Shown piece after piece: positions 37,126-46,600 of a stretch of 64,000 nucleotides of DNA (position 1 is its first letter; each line of letters opens with the position of its first letter). A program made the position numbers and the translations under genes. Where the stretch lies: NCBI GenBank assembly GCA_028345575.1, contig JAOMDR010000001.1:1-64000 (forward strand), written 5' to 3'. The notes below the pieces were generated by a model. The model was not told the origin of the DNA. It worked only from the letters and a program-made list of their open reading frames with translations, and searched no databases. This DNA comes from Candidatus Nitrosopelagicus sp. (GTDB lineage Archaea > Thermoproteota > Nitrososphaeria > Nitrososphaerales > Nitrosopumilaceae).

Positions 37126-37656
37126 CTATCCGTTCATTCCTTGAGCGGTTTCAATCATCCACATTTCAACAATACCACCAATCAACAATAATGCAACGAC
37201 AATACCAATTTCAATTGAAATAATCAGTTTATCACTTTTAATTTGATTCCAATTTTTTTGAAATACATCTTTTGCAAGTAACGTACTGCGTGACATTGCA
37301 AGTGAATAGGACGCCATCTCCATCAATCCAAATGGTGTCAAAAGAATAGCTAGCGGGTTTAGTTGTGCTACTTGAGCATTTGAAGCTGCTATAGCTGAAT
37401 ATGCAAATCCTGTTGAATAAGCAGAAAACAATCCCCAAGCTACACCAAAACCTGGAATAAACATCGGTAATGCTATTGTTGTATTATGTACAAAGATACC
37501 AATTCCATCTATAGTATCAATAATTTCTTCAAAGAAACTCATTACTTCTTCAATTTCTTCTTCAGTAGGCTCACTTGTTACAGCAGAACCACCATATACG
37601 ACTGTGAAAATTGCTGTAAATATGAAAAATAATATTATTCGTTTCATTGTTAACAT
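37126..37656 (-). CDS. Stage II sporulation protein M-like (DUF95) membrane protein
   Basis: Multi-TM; FIPGFGVAWGLFSAYSTGFAYSA...LLTPFGLMEMASYSLAMSRS. Confidence 0.7.
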   Translation of the reverse strand: MLTMKRIILFFIFTAIFTVVYGGSAVTSEPTEEEIEEVMSFFEEIIDTIDGIGIFVHNTTIALPMFIPGFGVAWGLFSAYSTGFAYSAIAASNAQVAQLNPLAILLTPFGLMEMASYSLAMSRSTLLAKDVFQKNWNQIKSDKLIISIEIGIVVALLLIGGIVEMWMIETAQGMNG

Positions 37657-37732
37657 GGTGCACGTTTAATCGATCTATATTTGAGGTTTTGTTGTAAAAC
37701 AGATTTAATTAAAACTCTAATCACTATTTGGA

Positions 37733-39208
37733 ATGGACGAAGAAATTTCCTCAGCTGTTAGTTATGCGTTGAATAAAGGATTTCAGATCCATCCAGATGC
37801 ACTTGAAATTCTACATAAAATTGATGTTAAGGAATTGGCTCAGATTATCAAAGATGTAGTTAAAGAAAAGACAAAACAAAAGCAGTTTTTGATAAATGAA
37901 GAAGATTTTGAGATTTATCTAGGAATAAAAGATGATGAGGAACATCAGGTGGAGTTTGAGATTTTATCAGACCCTACCAGCAAAATAACATCTGCAGAAG
38001 GTGTTGAGGGATATGGAAAATTATTTGCTAGTAGATTTAACAAATTAAAACAGATAATGTCTGATAGACCAGAATCAAAAAAGGTCAAAGATATCGAATC
38101 TGTCAAATCAATCACAAAAAATGATGATGAATTATTCGTATGGGGATTGGTTTCAGATAGAAAATCAGATAGAAACATCACAAAAATCACTCTAGAAGAC
38201 CCTACCAGTTCAATGGAGATAGTGGTTTTTGAAGGAGACTTGAAAGATACCGCAGATACTTTGCTCATGGACCAATTTGCAATGTTTAAGATAGTTCCTG
38301 CCAAAAATGGTGGATTTTTTGCAAAAGAGATTCTTCTTCCAGACATACCAGAACATACCACAAATCGCTCAAAAACTGAGACTTATGCTGTATTTTTATC
38401 AGATTTACATGTTGGAAGTAAGTTCTTCATGGAAGAAGAGCTATCAGAATTTATCAAATGGATTTCAAGTGCAGACCCAATAGCCAGAAAAATTAGATTC
38501 GTCGTTGTGGGAGGAGATTTAATTGATGGAGTTGGTGTTTTCCCAGGTCAAGAAAAGATACTAAATCAAACAACAACAGAAGGGCAATTACAAAAAACGT
38601 TTGAGGTTTTAGATAAGATACCAAAGCACATCAAGGTCTTTTTGATATCTGGAAATCATGATGCAGGAAGAAAGGCTCTTCCACAACCGGCAATCCCAAA
38701 GATGTACAATTCAGAATTATGGGATAGGGAAAATTTCTTCATGTTAGGAAATCCATCAATGGTTTCATTAAACGGAGTTAAGGTTTTGATGTATCATGGC
38801 CAATCAATAGATGATGTGGTCAGAACCACACCTGGAGTTAGTTATGACAAGCCGGCTGCTGTAATGAGACATTTTCTTAAAGCCAGACATATGAGCCCGA
38901 TTTACGGAAGTAGAACTCCAATCGCCCCAGAAACAGAAGATATGATGGTAATTGATGATATTCCAGACATCTTCCATTCGGGGCATGTTCATTTTGTGGG
39001 ACTTGATATGTACAAAGGGGTATTGATAGTCAATTCGGGTGCTTGGCAAAGACAGACAGATTTCCAGGAAAGTGTTGGAATTACACCTACCCCTGGAATG
39101 GCCATTATAGTAAATCTACAAACAATGAAGGTTTACCAAAAAGATTTTCGTGTTCAAGAATCAGACTTTATTGAACCAAAACATGCAGAGCCACAACAAC
39201 TCAGTTAG
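37733..39208 (+). CDS. polB: DNA polymerase D small subunit DP1
   Basis: AVFLSDLHVGSKFF, VVVGGDLIDGVGVFPGQE, ISGNHDAGRKALPQPAI, HSGHVHFVG calcineurin-type exonuclease motifs. Confidence 0.95.
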   Translation: MDEEISSAVSYALNKGFQIHPDALEILHKIDVKELAQIIKDVVKEKTKQKQFLINEEDFEIYLGIKDDEEHQVEFEILSDPTSKITSAEGVEGYGKLFASRFNKLKQIMSDRPESKKVKDIESVKSITKNDDELFVWGLVSDRKSDRNITKITLEDPTSSMEIVVFEGDLKDTADTLLMDQFAMFKIVPAKNGGFFAKEILLPDIPEHTTNRSKTETYAVFLSDLHVGSKFFMEEELSEFIKWISSADPIARKIRFVVVGGDLIDGVGVFPGQEKILNQTTTEGQLQKTFEVLDKIPKHIKVFLISGNHDAGRKALPQPAIPKMYNSELWDRENFFMLGNPSMVSLNGVKVLMYHGQSIDDVVRTTPGVSYDKPAAVMRHFLKARHMSPIYGSRTPIAPETEDMMVIDDIPDIFHSGHVHFVGLDMYKGVLIVNSGAWQRQTDFQESVGITPTPGMAIIVNLQTMKVYQKDFRVQESDFIEPKHAEPQQLS

Positions 39209-40560
39209 AGAATATCTTGTAGTAGCATCTCATCTTTGAAGGTAGTTTTTACCATATCTGGTGAGACTGTAATTCTGAATTTCTTTGTGTTTCCATGTGT
39301 TCCCTGGTGGACGATTCTACCGGCAATGATTCCTGACATTTCTATCTCACTTAACATTTGAGTGACTCTTCTTTGAGTGAGCTCTTTTTGGCGAATATCT
39401 TTACAGAGATTTTTGTATGTTGAATATACTTCTCCTGTGGATATCTCTGATGATTTCATAATTGCTAAAATTAGTAACTTTTCATGTAATGGGTAGGAGC
39501 GAAGTGCTACAACCTCTTTGTTTTCCTCAATCTTTTCTGCTGCCATTCTGATATGATCTTCAGAGACGGTTGGCATTTGGGTTCTTTCTGCTATCTCGGC
39601 TGCTACTCGAAGAAGGTCTAATGCACGTCTAGCATCTCCTGATTCTCTTCCAGCCATAGCAGAACAGAGGTTTAATGCTGCATCTGAGACTATGTTTTGT
39701 TCAAATGCCACCTCAATTCGAGCATCCAATATCTCTTTGATTTGTGGTAGATTGTAATTTGTGAATATGACTTCTTCCTCACTCAAACTGCTAATTACAC
39801 GTGGGTCTAGTCTTTCTTTGAAGGTGAGATCATTTGACACACCAATTAGTGTTAATGAGCCTGTGGTTAATCGCTCGTTTGCTCTGGTAATTTGATAAAG
39901 AACATCTTTGCCTGTTTTTTGGATTAATTCTGCCAAGTAATCAATCTCATCAATTACGAATACTGCGTTTGTTTCGTTCTTGTCTAAGACGTAGAGAATT
40001 CTGTTAAATACTTCGCTTATTGATAGGCCCGTACTTGGAAGCCACATCTTCTCATCGTTGGTTTTTTGACTTCCTAGGCCTAATTGTCTTCCAAAGGAGA
40101 CCAATAGTCCGTATAGGGTTGTCTCTTGTTTTGCGTTTGTATATGCTAGTTTAATTGGAAATGATCCCTCTTCAACCCTTTTTTGGATTTTTGAGAGTAC
40201 TTTCTTGATTACCAGAGTCTTGCCTGTTCCAGGCTTGCCATACACCAGTAAGTTTGATGGTCTTGATTCCATTAAAATTGGAAGTAAAGATTGAGTAATT
40301 TTTTCCTGCTCAGGGTCCCTGTGAAGTATCTGATTAGGCATGAATGTAAAGTGAAGTACGTCTCTATTTTTGATTAGAGTTTTGCCGTTTTGGGCTGCAT
40401 CTAAAAGACGGTCAATTGGATCGATTGTGGTTGTACTCATGTTGAGATCATATTGTATTTCAAAACAACAGTTCAACTGATCTTTTTGAAAAACTTCACA
40501 AGACTGATCGTTCTTGTTGACTCTTCTCAGATCGATAGGATCGCTCCCAGACACCTTCAT
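39205..40560 (-). CDS. cdc6: Orc1/Cdc6 origin-recognition protein (probable start MSTTTIDPIDRLLD at 40440)
   Basis: LLVYGKPGTGKTLVIKKVL Walker A, AVFVIDEIDYL Walker B, GRESGDARRALDLLRVAAEIAE, C-terminal wHTH. Confidence 0.95.
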   Translation of the reverse strand: MKVSGSDPIDLRRVNKNDQSCEVFQKDQLNCCFEIQYDLNMSTTTIDPIDRLLDAAQNGKTLIKNRDVLHFTFMPNQILHRDPEQEKITQSLLPILMESRPSNLLVYGKPGTGKTLVIKKVLSKIQKRVEEGSFPIKLAYTNAKQETTLYGLLVSFGRQLGLGSQKTNDEKMWLPSTGLSISEVFNRILYVLDKNETNAVFVIDEIDYLAELIQKTGKDVLYQITRANERLTTGSLTLIGVSNDLTFKERLDPRVISSLSEEEVIFTNYNLPQIKEILDARIEVAFEQNIVSDAALNLCSAMAGRESGDARRALDLLRVAAEIAERTQMPTVSEDHIRMAAEKIEENKEVVALRSYPLHEKLLILAIMKSSEISTGEVYSTYKNLCKDIRQKELTQRRVTQMLSEIEMSGIIAGRIVHQGTHGNTKKFRITVSPDMVKTTFKDEMLLQDIL

Positions 40561-40792
40561 TTCTAATGATAAACTAGATTGTATAATAAAATAAAATAAA
40601 ATTAGTATGAATATGAATTCTCATTTTAAAAAAATTAGAAAAGGTAACACTGGAAAGATAGGTGTGTGGGATATCAAAAAATAAAAATAAAAAATGAAAT
40701 TTGTGAGGGAATTTTACGAAAAATCTAAAATGCTTGGGGATAGTTAACAACTGTTAAGGACGTGTTAAGAAAAGTGAAAAGAAGCCCATTTT

Positions 40793-40820
40793 ACCCCTTA
40801 ATTTCCAGTCTAGGCGTGAA
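40793..40820 (+). repeat. ORB-like repeat copy 1 (ACCCCTTAATTTCCAGTCTAGGCGTGAA)
   Basis: Identical to 40854-40881; contains ACCCCTT and TTCCAG elements resembling archaeal origin recognition boxes. Confidence 0.85.
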
Positions 40821-40853
40821 GATGGCTGTTAACATTGTTAATATGATAAAATC

Positions 40854-40881
40854 ACCCCTTAATTTCCAGTCTAGGCGTGAA
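40854..40881 (+). repeat. ORB-like repeat copy 2
   Basis: Perfect 28-nt direct repeat, 61 bp start-to-start from copy 1. Confidence 0.85.
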
Positions 40882-40913
40882 ATATCCCCAAATTTGGAGG
40901 GTATAGGAGATGG

Positions 40914-40930
40914 TTTTGTTAATAACAAAA
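40914..40930. repeat. Inverted repeat TTTTGTTA-A-TAACAAAA within the origin region
   Basis: Perfect 8-bp arms with 1-nt centre. Confidence 0.85.
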
Positions 40931-41033
40931 AAACACTCAGGCGTGGGCTAGGCAGTCAATGTTAACAAACCTGTTAGTTAACAAATCTCAGAAGATCAGT
41001 TGATGAGTTAAGGTTGGATCCTTATTGATCTGA

Positions 41034-41435
41034 ATGGCAGGAAAAAGAATTAGAATAGATCTAGAGGACAAGGATGGGGCCAAATACAAGTTCAACTTGG
41101 AGGGTAACATCAATCGTGATAAAGTCCTCAAAATTTTCGATTTACTAGACTTGATGAATATTGAAGAAACCGCAGACAACCCTGGGGTAGAGTCAGTTGG
41201 AGGTAAGATATGGCATATAGTAGACAAATACTACCCAACCGGTAAATTCACATCTTCAGACATACTAGAGAAATATGAGGATGAATACAACCAACCAATC
41301 AAACTTAGCGTAATTTCGACATATTTGGCCAGATTTACCTCTAAAAACAAGGTTGAAAGAGCCAAAAAAGGCAGAGAATGGGCTTATCACACTCTAAAAC
41401 TCACAAATACCGCCCCAAAACTTTCAGAAAACTAA
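41034..41435 (+). CDS. Origin-adjacent wHTH-like protein
   Basis: GKIWHIVDKYYPTGKFTSSDILEKYEDEYNQPIKLSVISTYLARFTSKNKVERAKKGREWAYHTLKL resembles wHTH. Confidence 0.7.
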   Translation: MAGKRIRIDLEDKDGAKYKFNLEGNINRDKVLKIFDLLDLMNIEETADNPGVESVGGKIWHIVDKYYPTGKFTSSDILEKYEDEYNQPIKLSVISTYLARFTSKNKVERAKKGREWAYHTLKLTNTAPKLSEN

Positions 41436-41590
41436 GAAATACGCACTTTTCGGACCACTAAATGGTCTCCTTCCAGGCCTATTTTGAGGTAATCACCCTT
41501 CTGCATCTCTAAATATCGTCTAAATTGCTTAGGTATGGAGATGGTTCCACCTGATGTTATCTTTACTAATTCTTCAGGAACCTCACTCAT
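41432..41590 (-). CDS. 52-aa AbrB/SpoVT (swapped-hairpin) DNA-binding protein, missed by the ORF track
   Basis: Direct translation MSEVPEELVKITSGGTISIPKQFRRYLEMQKGDYLKIGLEGDHLVVRKVRIS*. Confidence 0.82.
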   Translation of the reverse strand: MSEVPEELVKITSGGTISIPKQFRRYLEMQKGDYLKIGLEGDHLVVRKVRIS

Positions 41591-41606
41591 ATCATAATAT
41601 ATGATA
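41590..41606. promoter_or_regulatory. Inverted repeat TATCAT-AATAT-ATGATA at the start of the AbrB-like gene (candidate operator)
   Basis: 6-bp perfect arms; related TATCATA element at 41638-41644. Confidence 0.4.
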
Positions 41607-41754
41607 AACTAGTATTAATTAATTATGTTTATTATTATATCATAAATTACAATAGAAAATATGAGTAAAACCATCAAAAAATCAACATCTCAAACACAAT
41701 TCAACAAAGTCAAAAAACCTTTCAGATCATGAAAATTACCTTAATTTTATCCAA

Positions 41755-42348
41755 CTAGGAGGTCTGTGGGGCTATAGTTTGTGTTGCTGCACCTGATCCA
41801 GACAACCTGGAACGGCCAGTTTGGGTAATTGAGTAGCTGTATGGCTTTGCGTTGGTGTTTCTCTCCACCAACCCATCATCAGACATTTTCTTCATTGTCC
41901 TCGAAATATGCTCTCTACTCTTACCTAGTGTGATTTGAATATCACGTGATGTGCGTGACCTGTCTGTGATTAGTCTCAATACTACCTCAACAATATCACC
42001 ACTACTCATGTTAGGTGTTCTTTCTACTCTAGGCTGAACTGGAGTCTGCTCAGGCACAACTTGGACCTGTTTCTCCACAACTTGGACCGGTTTTTCCTCA
42101 TTTCTTACAACATTTTGTGGTATTTGTTGAGAAAAGCTAAGATTTTCCAAGTCAATTGCATCTAATTTAATTTTAAGATCAATTAACTGTCTTTCATAGA
42201 ACTCTAAACGCTCTGAATCTGCCTTTGTTTGGTCGTTAGAGGCTGAAACTGCCTTTAATTTAAAATAAATGAATAGTGTGAATAATCCGCCTATGAAGGC
42301 CAATATGAGACCGAATATCACATCTAAGTCTGGAATCTCAACTAACAT
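41755..42348 (-). CDS. TM-anchored coiled-coil wHTH protein
   Basis: N-terminal TM (VIFGLILAFIGGLFTLFIYF), coiled coil, P/V/E-rich linker, MarR-like wHTH GDIVEVVLRLITDRSRTSRDIQITLGKSREHISRTMKKMSDDGLVERN. Confidence 0.8.
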   Translation of the reverse strand: MLVEIPDLDVIFGLILAFIGGLFTLFIYFKLKAVSASNDQTKADSERLEFYERQLIDLKIKLDAIDLENLSFSQQIPQNVVRNEEKPVQVVEKQVQVVPEQTPVQPRVERTPNMSSGDIVEVVLRLITDRSRTSRDIQITLGKSREHISRTMKKMSDDGLVERNTNAKPYSYSITQTGRSRLSGSGAATQTIAPQTS

Positions 42349-42462
42349 GACATATCATGAGGAATTTGTGATTTATCGTGATAGGACAACATTATTTCAC
42401 ACTTAGAGTAACCAAAACATCATCACACTATTACACAAGAAATATTCCTCACAGGCACAAAA

Positions 42463-42825
42463 TCACATTGCTGTAGTCTGCTTGACTACACGCTCTATCA
42501 CACTAATGATTTCTTGTTCCTTCTCAGGGAAAACATCACCATCTTTTATCACACTCATTCGTTCGGAGAGTTGTGATATTACATCAATATCATCAGGCAA
42601 AACCACGCCTAGTATGCCTAGAACTATGAATGAATAATACAAGCCTGAAAGCTTATCCCTGGACTGAGAAACCTGCCTGTAATAGGCGCCTTTAGTCATA
42701 GTAAATTCGACATCAGAAAGATTCTTTGATTTTAAAATAATTTCAATTTGCCTCTCTGTAAACAGTGATTTTTTGATGATTTCCTTTAAAATATTAGAAA
42801 AATTAGAATTACTAGGGTCGCTCAT
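42463..42825 (-). CDS. Small HTH-like hypothetical protein
   Basis: LFTERQIEIILKSKNLSDVEFTMTKGAYYRQVSQSRDKLSGLYYSFIVLGILG HTH-like. Confidence 0.6.
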   Translation of the reverse strand: MSDPSNSNFSNILKEIIKKSLFTERQIEIILKSKNLSDVEFTMTKGAYYRQVSQSRDKLSGLYYSFIVLGILGVVLPDDIDVISQLSERMSVIKDGDVFPEKEQEIISVIERVVKQTTAM

Positions 42826-42889
42826 AGCTATACAAATCTGTATACCGATACTTGAATAAAACTTAAAGGGTCATCATTAAACGTGAAGC

Positions 42890-43630
42890 ATGACTGGAAA
42901 AGTAGAAGAATTACTCATTTCTGAGCGTAAAAAATCACCATTACTATTCGTATTAATTGATTCAGAGGTATCTCAGATAGATTCTGCTGTAAAACTAGCC
43001 AAAGATGTTGAAGAAATAGGTGCAGCATCAATACTAGTAGGAGGTTCATCTGCAACTGATCAGATGGAGATGGCCGAGGTAGTCAAAAACCTCAAAAGCG
43101 CAGTAAATATTCCAATTATTCTATTTCCTGGTAACATTACCGGAGTTGTGCCTCAGGCAGACGCTATACTGTTTAGTTCCTTAATGAACTCTGAGAACCC
43201 ATATTACATTACACAGGCACAAGCCCTTGGTGCTCCAAACGTCCTCAAATTCGGCTTAGAACCTCTCCCAACATCATATTTAGTGATTGGAGAAGGAACA
43301 TCTGCCTGGTTTGTAGGTAATGTTAGAGGAATACCATTTGATAAGCCGAAAATCGCAGCTGCATACTCTTTAGCAGCCCAATTCTTTGGTATGAGATTTG
43401 TCTATTTGGAGGCAGGCTCTGGTGCAAAAACCAACGTAACTCCTGAAATGGTTGCAACTGTGAGAAAGGTCTTTCAAGGATTTTTAATCGTAGGTGGAGG
43501 CATTCGTGATGCTCAAACCGCAAAATCATTGACTGATGCAGGGGCAGATGCTTTGGTAATTGGAACCCTTCTTGAGGATAGTAAGAACTTGGAAAAACTA
43601 ACCGAAATAGCCAAAGCCATCAAAAACTAA
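42890..43630 (+). CDS. Geranylgeranylglyceryl phosphate synthase
   Basis: PLLFVLIDSE..., ILVGGSSATDQMEM, VNIPIILFPGNITGV, YLEAGSGA, LIVGGGIRDAQTAKSLTDAGADALVIGT. Confidence 0.92.
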   Translation: MTGKVEELLISERKKSPLLFVLIDSEVSQIDSAVKLAKDVEEIGAASILVGGSSATDQMEMAEVVKNLKSAVNIPIILFPGNITGVVPQADAILFSSLMNSENPYYITQAQALGAPNVLKFGLEPLPTSYLVIGEGTSAWFVGNVRGIPFDKPKIAAAYSLAAQFFGMRFVYLEAGSGAKTNVTPEMVATVRKVFQGFLIVGGGIRDAQTAKSLTDAGADALVIGTLLEDSKNLEKLTEIAKAIKN

Positions 43631-43638
43631 CCTTCTAC

Positions 43639-46600
43639 ATGTCTACTACCGCAAATTATCTTAAAGAAATCAAGGTTCCTCAAAATTACTCTGATTACTA
43701 TGAAGAACTATCACAACAGGTCTACAAGGAGTTTGAGAGGGCAGCAGACGCAAAATCAACGCTTTTAGACTCTTCTGGAATAATAGAGCCGAAAATCGCA
43801 TTTGATCTGGCGGAACGAGTAGCTAAAATGCATGATATTGACATTTCTACACCACTTCGTGAGTTATTAGATAAAACCGGAAAAGAAAACGCTGCTTTGA
43901 TAATGTCAAAGGAGATAGCATTAGGAAAGTATCAATCTCCAAATGCAAGTTTAGAGGATAAATTAGATCATGCAGTTAGAGTTGGGTTAGCTATTGTAAC
44001 AGAAGGTGTGACAATTGCTCCCTTACAAGGAATTAGTGAAATTAAAATTAAAAATAACAAAGATGGTTCTCAGTATCTTTCTGTATCTATTGCGGGACCA
44101 ATGAGGTCTGCAGGAGGAACTGAATCTGCTGTTACCATGTTAATTGCTGATCACGTGAGACGTGCAGTTGGACTCGAAAAATATCAAGCAGATTGTTTTG
44201 ATGATGAGACTGGAAGATTTGTAGAAGAGTTGCGAATCTATGAAAGTGAAGCAAAACAAAGTTTTCAATTTCACGTATCTGATGATGACATCAAAACTGT
44301 GATTTCTAATTTACCTGTTGAACTTGAAGGAGAAGGAACAGACCCCGATGAAGTAGTCAATCATCGTAACATGACTCGAATTAAAACAGACAGAGTAAGA
44401 GGCGGTGCACTACGTGTACTAAATGATGGATTAATTGGAAGATCAAAAAAACTCCTAAAACGAATTGAGAAGTACAACTTGGAAGGTTGGGAGTGGCTAA
44501 ACGATGTTCAAGGTGCTGTTCAAAAAGGTGAATCTGGTGATGATGCATCTGAAAAACGTATGAGAGAAGTCATTACTGGGCGTTCCGTACTATCAATGCC
44601 AAACAAGATTGGAGGTTTTCGACTCAGATATGGACGTGCATGCAACACAGGTTTTGCTAGCGTTGGACTACATCCAGTGATTGCTGAAATCTTAGATCAT
44701 ACTATTGCTGTAGGAACACAAATCAAACTTGACAAACCAAGTAAAGGCGCAACTGTAGCCTTTGTTGACTCACTTGAGACGCCTATTGTCAGACTAAAAG
44801 GAGGCGATGTAGTCAAAATTCAAGATACAGAACACGGAATTCAGATTAAAAATGATATTGAAAAGATTCTGCATCTAGGTGATATTCTAATAACATTTGG
44901 TGACTTTTTGGAAAATAATGCAGAATTAATCCCAACTCCAATGGTGGAAGAGGTTTGGGCTGAATATCTTAAAGCAAAACTTTCCAAACATGACGAAAGA
45001 CTCGAATTTCTAACAAAGACTCCTACATTTGTTGATGCCATATTACTTTCAAAAGAACTGAAAATTCCATTACACCCAAAATTTCTTTACTACTGGGATT
45101 TTATCACAACAAAAGAGCTTGAGAAAATCTCAAACCCAATCTTAAAATCAGAAAATGAAATTCATTATGAAATTTCAACAAAACAAATTCTTGAAAATTT
45201 AGGAATCCCACATAAGGTTACAGATGATAAAATCATTATTTCTGGAATAGATGTTCAAATCTTAAACCACCTTATTTTTGGTACTACCTTAAATTTTGAT
45301 ACCACCAAATCTGTTTTAGAACTGTTAACAGAAACCACTGGAATTGAAATAAAGAATAAATTTTCAAAGTCAATTGGTGTTAGAATTGGAAGACCTGAAA
45401 AGGCTGCACCACGTCTAATGAAACCGCCAGTTCATGTACTATTTCCTGTTGCAGAAAAAGGTGGCATTACTAGAGATATTTTGAAAGCCGCTGTTGCATC
45501 AGAATCATTTTTTACGAATCTGAATAATCGTCGTTGCACAAATTGTAATATTCCATCAATTGGAATTGTTTGTTCAAAATGTGGTAATAAAACTACAAAA
45601 TTTTACATCTGCAGAATTTGTAAAGATGAATTAGAAACACCACATTGTGAGAAATGTAAAAGAGATGCAAATGGATTTTCTTACAAACAGTTCCCACTAA
45701 AACAGAATTTGATGGCAGCACAAGAAAAACTTGGAATACGTGCAAAAGCACCATTCAAAGGCGTTGATAAATTAATCAATCAGGAAAAAATCCCAGAACC
45801 TCTAGAAAAAGGGCTAATTAGACAAAAGTTTGGTTTATCTACCTTCAAAGATGGTACTGTTAGATTTGATGCTACAAACTCACCTTTGACACACTTCAAA
45901 CTCTCCTGGATAGGAACAACAGTCGAGCAAATCACAAAACTTGGATATGAAAATGATATTGATGGAAATCCAATCACAAATGATGAGCAATTAATTGAAT
46001 TAAAGATGCAAGATGTGATCATTCCTCTTGAAAGTGCCGAATATCTGGTAAATGTTTCAAAGTATATTGATTTTGAACTGCAGAAATTTTTTGGGAAACA
46101 ACCATTTTACAATCTAAAAGATACACAGGATTTGTTAGGTCATTTAGTTATTGGCCTTGCACCACATACCTCTGTAGGAATTACCGGACGACTAATTGGT
46201 TATACGAAAACCCACGTATGTTTTGCTAGTCCAATTTGGCATTCTGCAAAAAGAAGAGACGCAGATGGTGATGCAGATTCTGTCATGTTATTACTAGATG
46301 CATTATTGAACTTCTCAAGACAGTTCTTGTCTGATAAGATTGGAGGATTAATGGATGCGCCATTACTAATTCAACCAATAGTTTTACCACATGAGGCACA
46401 AACACAAGCACATAACTTTGAGGTAGCAAAAGAATTCCCACTCGAATTTTATGAATCATCATTAAATAATGAAAAATCAGGTGATATCAAAAATATTGAA
46501 ACTTTAGCTATGCGAAAAGATACTGGTGATGAAAATATTTTCTATGATCATTTCTTCACTCACAACACAACAACACTAACTACATCAAAATCACGAAGCG

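Larger units (their letters stand above)
40441..41033. other. oriC: Putative chromosomal replication origin region
   Basis: Next to orc1/cdc6; two perfect 28-bp repeats plus partial third copy, AT-rich tract 40561-40740, four GTTAAC sites, noncoding. Confidence 0.75.

Noticed and set aside
40762-40965. 67-aa ORF inside the origin region
   Set aside because: Spans both ORB-like repeats and the palindromes; composition driven by repeats, no coding signature
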